This document shows, in pieces, positions 52,713-64,000 of a stretch of DNA of 64,000 bases. The stretch is from positions 4,774,001 to 4,838,000 of the forward strand of contig NC_016472.1 in NCBI RefSeq assembly GCF_000226095.1, read 5' to 3'. Numbering within the stretch: position 1 is the stretch's first letter; the number at the start of each line of letters is the position of its first letter. Under the pieces are notes generated by a model. That model was not told where the DNA came from. It saw only the letters and a program-made list of their open reading frames with translations, and made no database searches. The position numbers and the translations under genes are program-made. Source of the stretch: Thermothelomyces thermophilus ATCC 42464 (taxonomy: Eukaryota > Ascomycota > Sordariomycetes > Sordariales > Chaetomiaceae).

Positions 52713-55709
52713 CTAAAACCCCCTTCCCGCACGCTTCCGGACTGGCTTTACCACAGCGCCCGACGTGACTATCTTCTTTTCCTTGGACGAGCCGCCCTTC
52801 TTAGCCAGGTTCGACTCCGCTTCTGCCTGCAGTTGCTCCTCCTGCCGCTTCTTGTCGGCCGCCATTTGCGCCTCAATCTCCATCTTCCTGTTGAACTCGG
52901 TCTCGGTAATCCTCTTCTCCCGCGCCGAGTATCCCTTCTCTTTGATCGAGTAAAAGACACCGCCCAGGTCCGCCAGCCAGTGCGGGTCCACCGCGGTCAC
53001 CGTCGACATGTACTCCTTGGACGTCAGGATCAGCTCGTGGTACACGACATAGTCCGGAAGGAACCCCAGCCCGTACAGCGCGCTGGTCGGGTGCAGCTGG
53101 ACCGTCACGCTGGTGCGCAGGTTGATGTATTCGCCAATGCCCTTGACCTTGGCCGCCTGGTGGTAGTAGCCCGAGCAGATGCACTTGCGAATGACGTCCC
53201 AATCGGTGCCGCAGCTGATCATCTGCATGTTCTGCATCTTCATGATGTCCAGAAGCTGGTCGCGCACCTCCTTGGCGCGCCGCAGCGACTTGGAGTGCAG
53301 GAAGTGGCGGGCGCACCACGCGTCGCTGTACCCGTTCGCTTTCCACTGCGTGTACACGTGCAGGTACGTGAGGTGGTCCGACTCGGGCACGAAGAACTTC
53401 TCGCGCGCCGCGTCGGACTCCTCCTGGCGCTCCTTGGGACGGTAGAAGACATTGGGGACGGAGAGCATCGAGACGATCGTCACCATCTCCTCACTGCAGC
53501 CGTACACCTCCGACATGATCAGCAGCTTGGCAAGTGACGGGTCCATGGGGAACGCGTTCATCTTGCGCCCCAGATCGGTCAGTTCCCCGAGGTTGTCCAG
53601 CGCGCCCAGAGCCCACAGGTCGAACAGCGAGGTCGTGATGGTGTCTTGAGGAGGCGGGTCCATGAAGTCAAAGTCGAGCAGGTCCTTGACGCCGAGCGAC
53701 TTGAGAAGGAGAACCGTGTTGCTCAGGTTCGTCCTCTGGATCTCGGGGATGGTCTGCATGTACATCTCGTCCCTGAAGGCCTTTTCGGTGAATAGTCGGT
53801 AAGCCTGTCCAGGCCCGGTCCGCCCCGCACGGCCGGCGCGCTGGGCCGCGTTGGCCTGCGATATAGGCGTGATCTGGAGCGTATCCATGCCCATCCGGGG
53901 GTTATACACTTTGAGCTTGGCATAGCCAGCGTCCACCACGTACATGATGCCGTCGACCGTCAGGCTGGTCTCCGCGATATTGGTAGCCACGATGCATTTC
54001 CGAACTCCCGGAGGGGCACGGTCGAAAATCTTGGCCTGTAAGTCCGCCGGCATCTGACTGTAGATGGGGAGTATACTGAGCTCTGGCGGGTCGTTGAGCG
54101 CGTCTAGCCGCTCGCGGATCAGCTCGCAAGTCACCTCGATGTCTTCCTGGCCTGTCATGAACACGAGTATGTCTCCCGCGGGCTTGCCCACGTGGATGGC
54201 CAGAACCTGCTGTACCGCCTGGTCGACGTAATCCTCGACTGGAGACCGGTGGAACAGGATATCCACGGGAAACGTTCGGCCGGGAATGGTGAACTCGGGC
54301 GCACCGCCGTAAAAGTCGGAAAAGCGCTTCGCGTTCATGGTGGCCGAGGTGACGATCAACTTCAGGTCGCGCCGCCTCTGCAAGATCTTCTTGAAGAGCC
54401 CCATCAGAACGTCCGTGTTGAGCGCCCTTTCGTGGGCCTCGTCCATGATGATGCACGAGTACCTGTCGAGGTCCGGCTCGTTCAACGACTCTCGGAGTAG
54501 CACGCCGTCCGTCATGTACTTGATGACCGTCTCTTTGCTAGTGCAATCCTCGAAGCGGATCGCGTACCCAACAGTGCTGCCGAGTTTCACTTCCATCTCC
54601 TCGGCAACACGCTTTGCGACGCTCATGGCCGCCACTCTGCGGGGCTGTGTGCAGCCGATCATGCCGGTCTTGCCGTAGCCGTCCTCGTACAAGAACTGGG
54701 TGAGCTGCGTAGTCTTGCCGGAACCTGTTTCTCCGATCACAATGACCACCTGGTTGTCCCGGATTACCCGCAGCAGCTCTTCTCGCACGGCGAACGCTGG
54801 CAGGAATTCCCGTTGTTCCTTCAGCGTCTTGCTCTGGCTGAAGTTGCTTGCACCTTCGGACTTCTTCACGTGGTCGCTGAACTTGTTCGTATTCTGCGCC
54901 TTCGAATCGCCCTCGGCGGCGATGGGAAGCGCGCTGTCGGTGTCTTCATCCTTGACGCCCATCAGGTTGCCCAGCGCCGTCCCGGCCACCTTGGTGGCAT
55001 CTTGTGCCTGTTTTGCCCGCTCGCGCTGCTGTCTGCGCTCCCGGACCACCCTGCTCCCCTTTCTGCTGAACACGGCCATGTCGCTTTGGGCGTCCCGGAC
55101 CGCGGGCACAGGGTCGAGCTGTTTGGTGAAGACGGTCCGCCCGTCCAGAAAAGGGGGCCGCAGGTCGTGGACTAGCAGATGCACGCGGGTGCCCTCCTGG
55201 TCATCCTCGAAATCGACGCCCATGTCCCGTCTTTGCGCCACGCCCGAGGTGAGCATGCGGTTGGTCTCCCACGCATCGACATCCTTCTGCTTCTGCATCT
55301 GTCGCGCGTTCATGCCTCGCGAAAAATGCGCAATCTTCTTCTCCACCATTGCGGCCTCCCTCTCCTGCGCCGCCCAGCCGCTGTCGTCTCCAAACGGGTT
55401 GTGCGTGTCATCACCAAACGTGTGGCCGCCGAGATCGTCATCGCCGCCGTACCAATCGCGGTCGAGCGCAGTGTCGGCATCGGGATCGTCGATACCGGCT
55501 TCCGGGCCGTCGAATTCGCGCTGCCGAGGCGTTTCACCCCCAGCAAGCCGCGAGCCGGCACGCGGGGTCGAACTCCGGGTGTTGGAGGTGCCATTGCTCC
55601 GTTGTCGAGCTCGCGATGGCAGGTCGCCAAATCGATCATCGGAGCGAAGTGGGTTGAAGTCGAGCTTGCGCCGCTTACTCACGCGGTCGTCCTCGTGGCC
55701 GCGGGCCAT
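52713..55709 (-). CDS. prp16: DEAH-box RNA helicase Prp16 (second-step splicing ATPase)
   Basis: Drives the ATP-dependent remodelling of the spliceosome between the two splicing reactions and proofreads branch-site choice. Single exon, 998 residues; the ATG at 55709 is the first in frame. A divergent charged N-terminus ([20 protein letters not shown], about 290 residues) precedes the helicase core: [10 protein letters not shown] (motif I, about residue 325), [19 protein letters not shown] (Ia), [12 protein letters not shown] (II, about residue 420), [15 protein letters not shown] (III), [16 protein letters not shown] (IV), [13 protein letters not shown] (V), [13 protein letters not shown] (VI, about residue 625). 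Then come the winged-helix/ratchet region and OB fold ([36 protein letters not shown]). [20 protein letters not shown] and [14 protein letters not shown] point to Prp16/DHX38 rather than Prp2, Prp22 or Prp43. Divergent from PWP1. Confidence 0.95.
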   Translation of the reverse strand: MARGHEDDRVSKRRKLDFNPLRSDDRFGDLPSRARQRSNGTSNTRSSTPRAGSRLAGGETPRQREFDGPEAGIDDPDADTALDRDWYGGDDDLGGHTFGDDTHNPFGDDSGWAAQEREAAMVEKKIAHFSRGMNARQMQKQKDVDAWETNRMLTSGVAQRRDMGVDFEDDQEGTRVHLLVHDLRPPFLDGRTVFTKQLDPVPAVRDAQSDMAVFSRKGSRVVRERRQQRERAKQAQDATKVAGTALGNLMGVKDEDTDSALPIAAEGDSKAQNTNKFSDHVKKSEGASNFSQSKTLKEQREFLPAFAVREELLRVIRDNQVVIVIGETGSGKTTQLTQFLYEDGYGKTGMIGCTQPRRVAAMSVAKRVAEEMEVKLGSTVGYAIRFEDCTSKETVIKYMTDGVLLRESLNEPDLDRYSCIIMDEAHERALNTDVLMGLFKKILQRRRDLKLIVTSATMNAKRFSDFYGGAPEFTIPGRTFPVDILFHRSPVEDYVDQAVQQVLAIHVGKPAGDILVFMTGQEDIEVTCELIRERLDALNDPPELSILPIYSQMPADLQAKIFDRAPPGVRKCIVATNIAETSLTVDGIMYVVDAGYAKLKVYNPRMGMDTLQITPISQANAAQRAGRAGRTGPGQAYRLFTEKAFRDEMYMQTIPEIQRTNLSNTVLLLKSLGVKDLLDFDFMDPPPQDTITTSLFDLWALGALDNLGELTDLGRKMNAFPMDPSLAKLLIMSEVYGCSEEMVTIVSMLSVPNVFYRPKERQEESDAAREKFFVPESDHLTYLHVYTQWKANGYSDAWCARHFLHSKSLRRAKEVRDQLLDIMKMQNMQMISCGTDWDVIRKCICSGYYHQAAKVKGIGEYINLRTSVTVQLHPTSALYGLGFLPDYVVYHELILTSKEYMSTVTAVDPHWLADLGGVFYSIKEKGYSAREKRITETEFNRKMEIEAQMAADKKRQEEQLQAEAESNLAKKGGSSKEKKIVTSGAVVKPVRKRAGRGF

Positions 55710-56097
55710 GACGGCAGCGAATTCAATCTTGCAAGAGATACGGCCTGTGTTGCCCGGTATCTGCGGCGATCCAAACGCTGGTCGTTATTGGGAGTGGAGG
55801 GCAGGATGAATGTTGACTTTTTTGCCGGCGACCGCTCCAGCAACGGACCGACGGCCAAGCCTACTACTAGTATACTAGTTACTTGTTGGTAGGGGGAGAG
55901 TGGCAAGCTGTAAGAGCCCTCTGCCAAGCGCTTCGATAAGATAACTAACGGGACGGTAAAAAAGCCCCGCTGTGTAACCCGCCCGCCCGCTCCACTAAAA
56001 AGTTGAGGGACGAAATCTTCAACTTGGGCCAGTCCACGAGCTGTCTTGTTCCAAATCCTCTCGAGGCAGCTGTAGGCCGGTCTTGTCGTCTTGCAAG
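55710..56097. promoter_or_regulatory. Shared divergent promoter of PRP16 and PWP1
   Basis: Only 388 bp between the two start codons. Contains CTACTACTAGTATACTAGTTAC near its left part (a small palindrome ACTAGTATACTAGT at 55864-55877). No specific factor site is claimed. Confidence 0.5.
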
Positions 56098-57798
56098 ATG
56101 ACGTCTATGATTACAAGCACCGTTTGGGTGCCGCGGGGCTTTGCGGCACCCTTTCCGACCAAGTACCAATTTGACGAGGAGGAATTCGAGCGCATCGCAA
56201 ACCTGGCCAAGCTCCAGCTCGACGACGCCAAGGAGGACCTCGAGGAAGCAGAGGAGGAAGAGGCAAAGCAGGGCAAGGGATCAAAAAAGGAGCAAAAAGA
56301 GAAGCCCTCGAAAGAAGACGACGAGGCTTCAGAGTCCGTTACACCCGTCGCTCATCGCTGCCCCTGAAGCCGAAACTGACCGTGGCACAGCATTGAGATT
56401 GATGACGACCTTAAGGAGTACGATCTCGAGCACTATGACGACGATGATGAGGCGGGGGACGGTCAACCAATGGCCATGTTTGGGAACATTAAGTCGCTCG
56501 CCTACTACGAGTCAAACGAGGACGACCCGTACATCACCCTGAAGGACGACGCAGAGGACGAGGAAGAGGATCGCGAGGATTTGCAGATCCTCGCGACGGA
56601 CAACTTGCTCCTGGCCGCCAAAGTCGAGGACGAACTGGCACACCTGGAGGTCTACGTGTATGAGGATTCAGCCGACAACCTCTACGTCCACCACGACATC
56701 ATGCTTCCCGCGATACCGCTCTGCGTCGAGTGGCTGGACATACCCGTGAGCAAACCGGGCGTCGAGAAGGATGCGATTGGGAATTTCGTCGCCGTCGGCA
56801 CCTTCGACCCGGACATTGAGATATGGGACTTGGACACCATAGACTGCATGTATCCGAACGCCATCCTCGGGCAAGGAGGCAACGCCGAGGAGGACAGCAA
56901 GAAGAAGAAGAAAAAGAAGAAGTCCAAGAGGGCTAACGACGAGTACCATGTGGACGCCGTCCTGGCCCTCGCGGCAAACAGGAAACACCGGAACCTGCTC
57001 GCCTCGGCATCGGCCGACAAGACGGTCAAACTGTGGGATCTGCACACCACCAAGTGCGCCCAGTCGTACAGCTACCATACCGACAAGGTCTGCGCGCTCG
57101 CCTGGCACCAGGTCGAGTCTACCGTCCTCCTGAGCGGCAGCTACGATCGCACAGCCGCCATTGCCGACATGCGCGCGCCTGGCGAGCAGCCCCTCAAGGT
57201 GGGCGTGGAGAGCGACGTCGAAAACGTCCGGTGGGACCCGCACAACCCCAACTTCTTCTACGTCTCGACCGAGCGCGGCATCATCCACTACTTTGACGCG
57301 CGCAACGCCTCCAGGGACCCCTGCTCGAGCAAAGCAGTCTGGAAGCTGCAGGCGCACGACGAGTCCGTCTCCTCGTTCGACCTCAACCCTGTGATCCCGG
57401 GCTTCATGGCCACCGGGTCTACGGACAAGACGGTCAAGCTCTGGAACATCAGCGCCGAGGGGCCCTCGCTCGTTGTCTCTCGCGACTTTGGCGTCGGCAA
57501 GGTTTTCTCGACGAGCTTTGCCCCTGACAAGGAGGTCGCCTTCAGGCTTGCTGTTGCCGGGAGCAAGGGAACCGTCTCAATCTGGGATACCAGCACAAAC
57601 GCCGGCGTCCGGAAGGCTTTTGGCCAGAGAGTGCCGACAAAGGCTGAGGGCGATGGCGAGGTTGAGGATCGCCTGGTCGGTGTGGAGGACGACGAGAGCA
57701 GCAGCAGCGACGATGAGGAGGAAGAGGGGGAAGGGGAGGATGAGAACGAGGATGGTGCTGCGCTGAGCCATGACGGAGAGTCGATGGATGAGGATTAG
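56098..57798 (+). CDS. pwp1: WD40 protein Pwp1 (periodic tryptophan protein 1)
   Basis: Nucleolar WD-repeat protein required for 60S subunit assembly and rRNA processing in yeast. Exons 56098-56333 and 56391-57798 (547 residues) flank a 57-nt intron (donor GA/GTCCGT, branch CTGAC, acceptor GGCACAG); joining gives EASDIEIDDDLKEYDLEHYD. The start MTSMITSTVWVPRGFAAPFP fits the family; a second ATG nine bases on is also possible. Acidic N-terminal part, then PAIPLCVEWLD, GTFDPDIEIWDLDTIDCMYP, WD repeats LASASADKTVKLWDLHTTKC, VLLSGSYDRTAAIADMR, FMATGSTDKTVKLWNISAEG, AVAGSKGTVSIWDT, and a very acidic tail (SSSSDDEEEEGEGEDENEDG). A Lys-rich block (about nt 56899-56931) could be a nuclear localisation signal. 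Divergent from PRP16. Confidence 0.94.
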
Positions 57799-60700
57799 GA
57801 CTGAATCTTCCGTGTCGTTGTGAGGTGGACTCTGGTTGGTCTGGACCAGCCGATCCAAAATGCCGAGCTACATACTGTGTACATAGATACCCAACACCCC
57901 TGGCTCCTCCGCCGAACGTTTCGTGTCCTATTTTTACTGAAAGGCATATCCGCTCCTCACACACCAGCAAACCCAGGGCGTTCGTGGCCTAGTGTAGTGT
58001 ATTTTCGTTCTTTCCTTCTTCTGCTTTTTTTTTTTTCGTGTGTGTGTGTGTTTTGCTTTTCATGTCCTTCTGGGCCTGAGAGCGCAGCCGGAGTGATGCC
58101 ACGCACTGCTTGAATTGGTGAGGCAGGAACTGGCACTGCACTGTGAGTTTGGCTTGATTCCGATCCCAAACAGGCATGCATGACACCTGGTTCCGGTGTA
58201 TACTATCCGTAGGAGCGGGGCGAGTTTCATGCAGTAGTTGAGGATCTTGATCGTCTCCTGGCGTCCGTCGGTCGCGCGGCCCGGCATTGACTGCCTTGCC
58301 GATTGACGAGAGCGGATATTGATGGCATCTCCCGATGGCTTTGAACCCAAACGGAGTCAGTCTGAGGAAGAGTTGTCGTCATCACCAGATTGAACGAATC
58401 ATTCCAAAACAACAAGGTGTGATCGGCAACCCGACATTGCCCCAGCCACCAGAAATTTGATCTTGCGCGCGCGAGTGTGTATGTGCTGATGCGTCCATAC
58501 CTTCACCGTACACTTAGCGCTTCGTGTGATCTAGACGTTCTCTTCATAGCAGTACACAGTAGAGCACACGGCCACTTTGGTTACAGCCGGATGCTCAACA
58601 TGGGGTCAGGGCTCCGTCCCGAGCGAGTGTTACGGTGGGGTGCTCGTGCCTCTGTGGAGCTGGCGCCGATATTCCACCAGGCAAGCCTCTCTCTCTTCCT
58701 TGGCTCCGAGTTGGCGCGGCTGCGCGGGTCGGAGAGTCATGTCATCTGTTAACCATGCGGACTGACGAATTGCGACCCGTAACAGTGCTCCGCTCCTCCG
58801 TGACTACCAAATAGGAAATTCCGTGAATAAATGGTGCGCCATAATCGTGTACGGATTAGTGTGCGAAACGGACTGCGGGTATGTCCTAGATCGGTACCGA
58901 GATACCCTACAGTACTGTATGTACGGATTACACCCACAAGGTACGCATCCCACTTACTGTGTAACTACTGGGGTTGAGACGACCTGCAGAGTCCGGCGCC
59001 AAAGGGCAAGATCAGCCGCGCGCATGGGACATACCCGCCGATCTCCTGACGGCCGTTCTGAAGGTTTCAGATGGATGGAATAGCCTTTCGAGAAGCAACG
59101 GTCGAGGAAATGTCCGGCCAATCAGGGTTCCTTTCCCTTTTAGCTTCGTTTCAACTGCAGGCCCAGAAGGCGAATCCCAGGCCTTCAATGGACAGGCCCA
59201 CTGAGAGCGAGAACTTTGCAACCTAAGAGCGGGGTGAGGGGCACGATGCCTAGTGTACGGCTGTACGGATTACTGTGTAGTATGGTCGCTTCGCGGGTCA
59301 TCACCCATCAAGCGCGGCCTATCAGGCGGGGATGGCCTCATGATGGATTGAAACACCTGGAGATGTTTCTCTCCAGAGGCAGGAAGCTCATGTGCCCATT
59401 TTCTTGATGTTTCGAATTCTGGGACCACGTTAGCGATAGTTACTGCGAGGTGTTAAGCTGAATGGGCCTCCGTCTTGCGATCATCCGAACTGCTCCTCCA
59501 GCCATCATGATCCCCCCGCTGTCCAACTACGTTAATGCCTGCTCGTTAAACGCACACCTTGATGCAGGTACGCACGATGCTTATGCGAGGAACCCTGCTG
59601 GTGTGAAGTCGGCTGCCCGATGCAGTACACTCCCCGTACAGATAGGTATGTACCTCAACGCAATCCACTACTACCTACTCTGTTCTTCAGATACCTCCAA
59701 ATAGGTAGGTGGGAATGACCTACACAGAAATCGTTCGCGCTAAGATTGCTCGATTGGGTCGGAGAAAACCACTTGCGCTCTTTTTCTTCTACGTACTATG
59801 TACAGTACATAAAAAAGCTGTTTGGCGCGAGCTCTGCAGACAGGCATAACGTCTTGAACGGAGCGATGCCTGAGCCTTTCTAAATTTTCCTCAAGCCCGC
59901 GTTTCTCTTCCTTTCGCCTCTCCATACCCACAGCGGTCTAGGCTCTCGTTTTTGACTCGCGAAATTGACGCTTGCCACCGCGGACGGTGGAAAGCGGATG
60001 GTGATCTCGAGTGTGTGACTGACCCAGGTGCATCTCGAATTCCATTGGTCCAGTCAGTCTGGGCTCGAGGTCAGGGCCAACCAAATGTCAGGAATAAAGT
60101 GAAGGCCCACTCGCAGGAACTGCGGGTCAGGCCAAGCGGGTTCACTCGCTGGAAACGGCGCGCGACCCAGCCCTGGTCCCTCGCGATTGCAACCCCGTCA
60201 AGGCCCGCCCTTCCAGGGTCCATTGTGGTTTGCTCCTCTCTCCCAGCCCAGGCTCTCAGGGGACCACACCCCTGAGCAATGAACCCAGACTTGGGCTACC
60301 CGGCCCGTGGCCGGGTATTGTCTGTGTTGCGTAGTGTACACTAAAGTATCCGATACCTCTCGAAGAGTCAATTTAGCCTGCTCTTACCAGCGACGAGACT
60401 TTCGATGCGAGGTATCACGCTACCTTTGCCCGATGTGTTCCCGAGTGGGCGGGTGTGCATGGTCTTCCCAAACCTCCAAGCCCTTTCCTTCCTTTTTAAT
60501 GTTCGGTGCCCTTCCCTACACTACACTCCTCTCTGTCCGCTCCGTTGCAACCTTTCCTTTTTTGAGCCTTCCTCCGATGCTTCTCAACCCGCATTCCCTA
60601 CTTTCCTTGAACGATTTTTGTTGAACTGTACGGAGCTCCTTATCGCGGGCCCATTTGGACTCCCAAACTTTCATTCCTTTCTCCCACAAAACTGTGGACG

Positions 60701-61488
60701 TTGCTCCCCGAGCGGAGGCGACACTCACTTCATTCTCGAACGTCTGGCAACACGTTCCCTGCGAGCTTCACCCCTTGCGCAGCTATACATACCACACAGC
60801 GGCAAAGGAGACAATTGATTTGAGAGGCAAAACGAACTGGACTGGATCCGTACTTCGACTTCATCTTGCCCACACAGGATCGTTGGTCATTCTTCGTGAA
60901 CACCATCGGGTGTTGGGTCTCTTTTTCTCTCTCTCTCCCATTCTTCATTTGCCTTACAGCCACGGTCCACGCGTTGTTGAGGGTGTTTTTGACCAGCTCA
61001 CCTCGACGGTTTGGTTCTACTGTCGGCGGGACATCGAGACTTGCGCTTCGTCACCTGGCCTCGCCCGGCTCAATCTGATAGGGTGCGGGATTCACGAGTG
61101 GTAACCTTGCTGAGGAGGGCGTGCTACGGATTTCGCGCACAGGGTCACCCAGCGTAACGTCGCACCAACCCTGAATCACGAGACTGGTCACCACCGTCTC
61201 ATCGACTTGGCTTCCTTTGAATAGCAACCGCAGGTCTCACTACTCTTTCGCGGTTTCTGTCCTTCCTTTCCTCGATCTGACCAACCGAGAACGCCGCTTT
61301 CGGCCCGGACTCACTCCCAGACTGTCCCAAGCTTGGGTTGAGAACCCTGTCGCTGGACGACTGACTCGTCCCCTCGATTTCAGCTCGAGGCAAGCGCGGG
61401 CATCGTTGCACCGCCTTTTCTGTTCGGCGTAGTGTCAAAACAGGATCCCGTCTCGACAAGAAATCATTGAGGAACTCAAAAGGCCAAG
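57799..61488. other. Gene-poor spacer (about 3.7 kb)
   Basis: PWP1 3' UTR at the left, with a T run plus GTGTGTGTGT tract at about 58026-58051. TAGTGTACACTA occurs at 60332-60343, and short TACGGATTA-type motifs at about 58851, 58924 and 59260. From about 60440 to 61480 the plus strand is pyrimidine-rich and probably the long leader of the gene at 61489. No gene or RNA is supported. Confidence 0.45.
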
Positions 61489-62439
61489 ATGTCCATCGCT
61501 AGGGCGTTCACGACCCGGAGGGTCAAGCAGAGCATCGAGGCGGCTGAGAGGGCGGCGCCCCATCGCAGCCAATCCACCAGGGAACCGGCCAGCACTCTTC
61601 GGCACAAGATCTCGAGCCCGGTTGAACTCATTCACACAACCAACATGCTGTCATACAACGCGCCCGATATCCATCCCATGTCGGCCTCTTCCACGGGCTC
61701 TCTGCAAAGATCTGACGACGACATGTCCGACGGCGCCCTGACAAGCGGCACAACTCCGCCCACTAGTCCTGAAGTTGAGTCGCCGTCGAAGAAGTCCGCG
61801 TCACCAAAGCCGAACCATCTGTCGTCTTTCTTTGCGGTTGCGCCTGCCCAGCACACAGGCGCTCCCACAGCCCAGCCTGAGGCACCGGTGATTCCACAGC
61901 GCGCTGCCTCCCATTCCAATAAGCAGCACAAGACCCTGGTCCGGCAGCGGTCCGCGTCTGCACTGTCGCAACAGTCACACCGCACCGTTTCAACAAAAGC
62001 CAGCTTCAGCTTCTCCCGCTCCTCCTCAACCAGCACAAGCACCAGTGTCAGCTCGACTCCGATGCACCACCACACCAAGCCTAACCTCTCCGGCTCTAGC
62101 TCTCCAGCGCCAGCCTCGTCATCCTCGTTCGATCCCCCTTCGCCTCGCCGGCAGCAACCGCAAGCATCTCAGCACAGCCAAAGAAACAGCAGCAGGAGAG
62201 ACTACCCGAGCGACCGCGACAATCACCCGTTTGGGAACGAGCTGGCGCAGGTGTCGGAGCTGGCGGAGGAGTACGGCGTCAAGGACCAGGTGGTGTCCAG
62301 GGCGGAGGACCTAGAAGAGCAAGACATGGCGCGGAAGGGCCTGCTTAAGTTCAGCGCCGACGAGTATCTCTGCGAGGTCCGCGGCTTGTTTGCCCGCTTC
62401 ATCGTCGCGCCGCGGCCGGTCGCTGCGGCGTGGATCTGA
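61489..62439 (+). CDS. Unrecognised Ser-rich fungal protein
   Basis: 316 residues, single exon, starting MSIARAFTTRRVKQSIEAAE. I recall similar sequences as conserved hypothetical proteins in Sordariomycetes but know no function. Features: a basic N-terminus that could be amphipathic or a weak organelle signal, then KISSPVELIHTTNMLSYNAP, a Thr/Ser/Pro region (TPPTSPEVESPSKK), FFAVAPAQHTGAP, a stretch of Ser/Thr repeats (FSFSRSSSTSTSTSVSST), and a more ordered C-terminal part: PFGNELAQVSELAEEYGVKD, then ARKGLLKFSADEYLCEV. The many SP/TP and RxxS sites suggest a phosphorylated regulatory protein; that is inference. No membrane helix. Confidence 0.8.
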   Translation: MSIARAFTTRRVKQSIEAAERAAPHRSQSTREPASTLRHKISSPVELIHTTNMLSYNAPDIHPMSASSTGSLQRSDDDMSDGALTSGTTPPTSPEVESPSKKSASPKPNHLSSFFAVAPAQHTGAPTAQPEAPVIPQRAASHSNKQHKTLVRQRSASALSQQSHRTVSTKASFSFSRSSSTSTSTSVSSTPMHHHTKPNLSGSSSPAPASSSSFDPPSPRRQQPQASQHSQRNSSRRDYPSDRDNHPFGNELAQVSELAEEYGVKDQVVSRAEDLEEQDMARKGLLKFSADEYLCEVRGLFARFIVAPRPVAAAWI

Positions 62440-64000
62440 AGCGAGGAGCAGGGTTCTCAAAGCGGAGTGAGAGGGGGAGGGTGTGTCGAAAGAGAAACAA
62501 AGAGAAGGATGCTGTTCTTGCTAAGACAGCCGTGCTTCCACGGGCTAGACAAGGGGATATTTTTCTTTTTCGTTTTTCTCGACGCGCTCACGTTGTTTGC
62601 ACCTATCTGGTGCTGTGGGTGCGGAACCCCCTCTGCCAAGATGGGGGGATTTGTACAGACAATGGTTGGTTGGGGAGGAAGGTTTGGTTGCTTTACGGCA
62701 TGTGCTTATGTCTTGATGATTGTTTTCATAGTCGAAACTCGCGAAGGAAGGTGTGCCTCCCGCGCGGCGGCGGTAGAAGACCGGCCGGGATACGGCGCGA
62801 GAAGCATTCCCCAGGCTCATCTGGTTGCCTTTGCGGGAAACAGATACCTAGACAACAGGGAACATAGGTTTTGGGCGGAGGGAGGGTAGGTCTACGGCGG
62901 CGTTTTGGGGGAGGAAATCTCTGGGACAACTCATTATGTTTTGTCATCTAGATTCGGCTTTTTTACTTCGAGATACTCCCTGCGCTGTCTGGATGGACAG
63001 CTGCAATGCTGCTTTGCTTCACAAGAGATGTTGCTGGTTTTGCTCCCTCGAGTCTTGTGTGTGTATATTCTTCGGCTTAGTGGTAGCTGAATGCTCCACC
63101 AGGTGGCCGACCGTGATGCGACATGGCTTGCCAGTGACCTCCGTTCATGTGGATATTGGGTCACGCCCGCCCCGACCGTGGCAATGAGCACAGAAATAGA
63201 AACAGCCATGCTACGAAACCCCGGCCAGCCCGACAACCTCGGGATCAACAGCTGTTTTGAAGTCGCATTTCCGAGAATCACGAACTAGGCGAGAACTACA
63301 TGTTATCTGCCCGATCGCCGGATCTCCTTAGGGAGCTAACTAGCATGATCGCCAGGCCAGCCAGTCTGTGTGTCGACGCTCCTTTTTTATTTATTGATGG
63401 CGCCCTTCCACAAAGCAGTGGGTAGAGAATCGAGGGAAGCAACCTGATGACGCGCGACGCCTTCCAACGGCCGTTGATCGCGGCCGACGACCCGGAAAAG
63501 TGGGCCATGGCCGGCCGTGCGAGCAATCGGGTCAGGGTCGATCTCCCGACTGGATCCTCGGGTCGGAGACCCAAGGCCGGCAGCCCCGGCCGGCCGTAAT
63601 CTTCGCCCGACCGGGCTGGGGCTGCGCGGCCGAGAGTTGGGGTCACCAGCCGTTTGAGGTGTAATTATGGCAGCTACACTCATGGGCCAACATGAGAAAT
63701 CAGAACTGACATTCCGTCTTGTGAATATGTTCTTTTTTTTCTGTTCCTTTTTTTTTTCTTTTTTTCCTTTCCCTTTCCCTTTTCATCCTCATCTTTTCCG
63801 GGCTCTCAGCGTCAGACAAGGGGTTGGGCCTAAAGTGAATGCCGACGAGTTCCGTTCTACAGCTGCTTCTTTGTACGGGATATCGATGGAATGTGGAATG
63901 CTTGAAAAGCATGCTGTGTTGTACACCCGAATTCACAAGGAGCCGTAACTCGCAGGTGGCGTTTGCCAGTTTGTGTCAGGCTGACATTGCCAGCGGCGGG
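62440..64000. other. No gene recognised to the window edge
   Basis: 3' flank of the Ser-rich gene. A very GC-rich, GGCCGG-studded stretch lies at about 63460-63620, followed by a T-rich run (63728-63785). No coding frame with recognisable content. Confidence 0.45.

Noticed and set aside
54700-55809. 369-codon plus-strand frame opposite PRP16
   Set aside because: Antisense shadow of the helicase; low-complexity Ser/Arg composition and no motif.

Overview
This window looks like nuclear DNA from a filamentous ascomycete, most likely a Sordariomycete and perhaps Sordariales/Chaetomiaceae (the family is inference, not a search result). The reasons: GC-rich coding regions; introns of about 50-265 nt with fungal branch points such as CTGAC and GCTAAC; gene families typical of Pezizomycotina; one DNA transposon degraded to AT in the manner of repeat-induced point mutation (RIP); and long gene-poor spacers. 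I see no bacterial operon, CRISPR array, rRNA, convincing tRNA, or retroviral/LTR element.

Layout. 1-2.1 kb holds a 33-bp minisatellite and the 5' part of a Tc1/mariner-type transposase gene. 3.2-4.7 kb is an unrecognised three-exon gene. 5.5-7.0 kb is acetate kinase, convergent with a C2H2 zinc-finger factor (8.2-9.4 kb). 9.4-16 kb is gene-poor and carries a nuclear copy of mitochondrial ND4 (13.4-13.8 kb). 16.0-20.7 kb is a divergent pair of splicing genes, PRP31 and CLF1. Then come an RS-repeat/glycine-rich DUF3824-like protein (22.2-24.4 kb), a small Ino4-type bHLH factor (26.1-26.8 kb), a La-motif (LARP1/Sro9-like) RNA-binding protein (28.9-32.2 kb) and the Golgi protein Sft2 (35.6-36.8 kb). 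41.0-42.7 kb is an Rtg3-like bHLH factor with a long leader, convergent with NPR3 (GATOR1/SEACIT). NPR3 is divergent from ethanolamine kinase (47.3-48.6 kb). The mitochondrial glycine-cleavage T protein (49.3-50.8 kb) lies next to the AT-degraded Tc1/mariner element (51.2-52.5 kb). Prp16 helicase (52.7-55.7 kb) is divergent from PWP1 (56.1-57.8 kb). An unrecognised Ser-rich protein (61.5-62.4 kb) closes the window.

How the genes relate. Most are core housekeeping genes. Three encode spliceosome components acting at different stages (Prp31 in U4/U6, Clf1 in the NineTeen complex, Prp16 as second-step helicase), two of them sharing one promoter region. A second theme is nutrient and lipid signalling: Npr3 restrains TORC1, the Rtg3 type works in retrograde signalling, the Ino4 type is linked to phospholipid genes, and ethanolamine kinase starts the CDP-ethanolamine branch. 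This may be coincidence. I found no convincing undescribed multi-gene system. The most informative oddities are the ND4 insertion, the contrast between one RIP-degraded and one GC-normal transposase relic, a GC-AG intron in NPR3, frame-preserving introns, a TAATG junction in the 3.2-4.7 kb gene, a possible hidden N-terminal exon in the Rtg3-like gene, and a palindromic motif that recurs only between genes.
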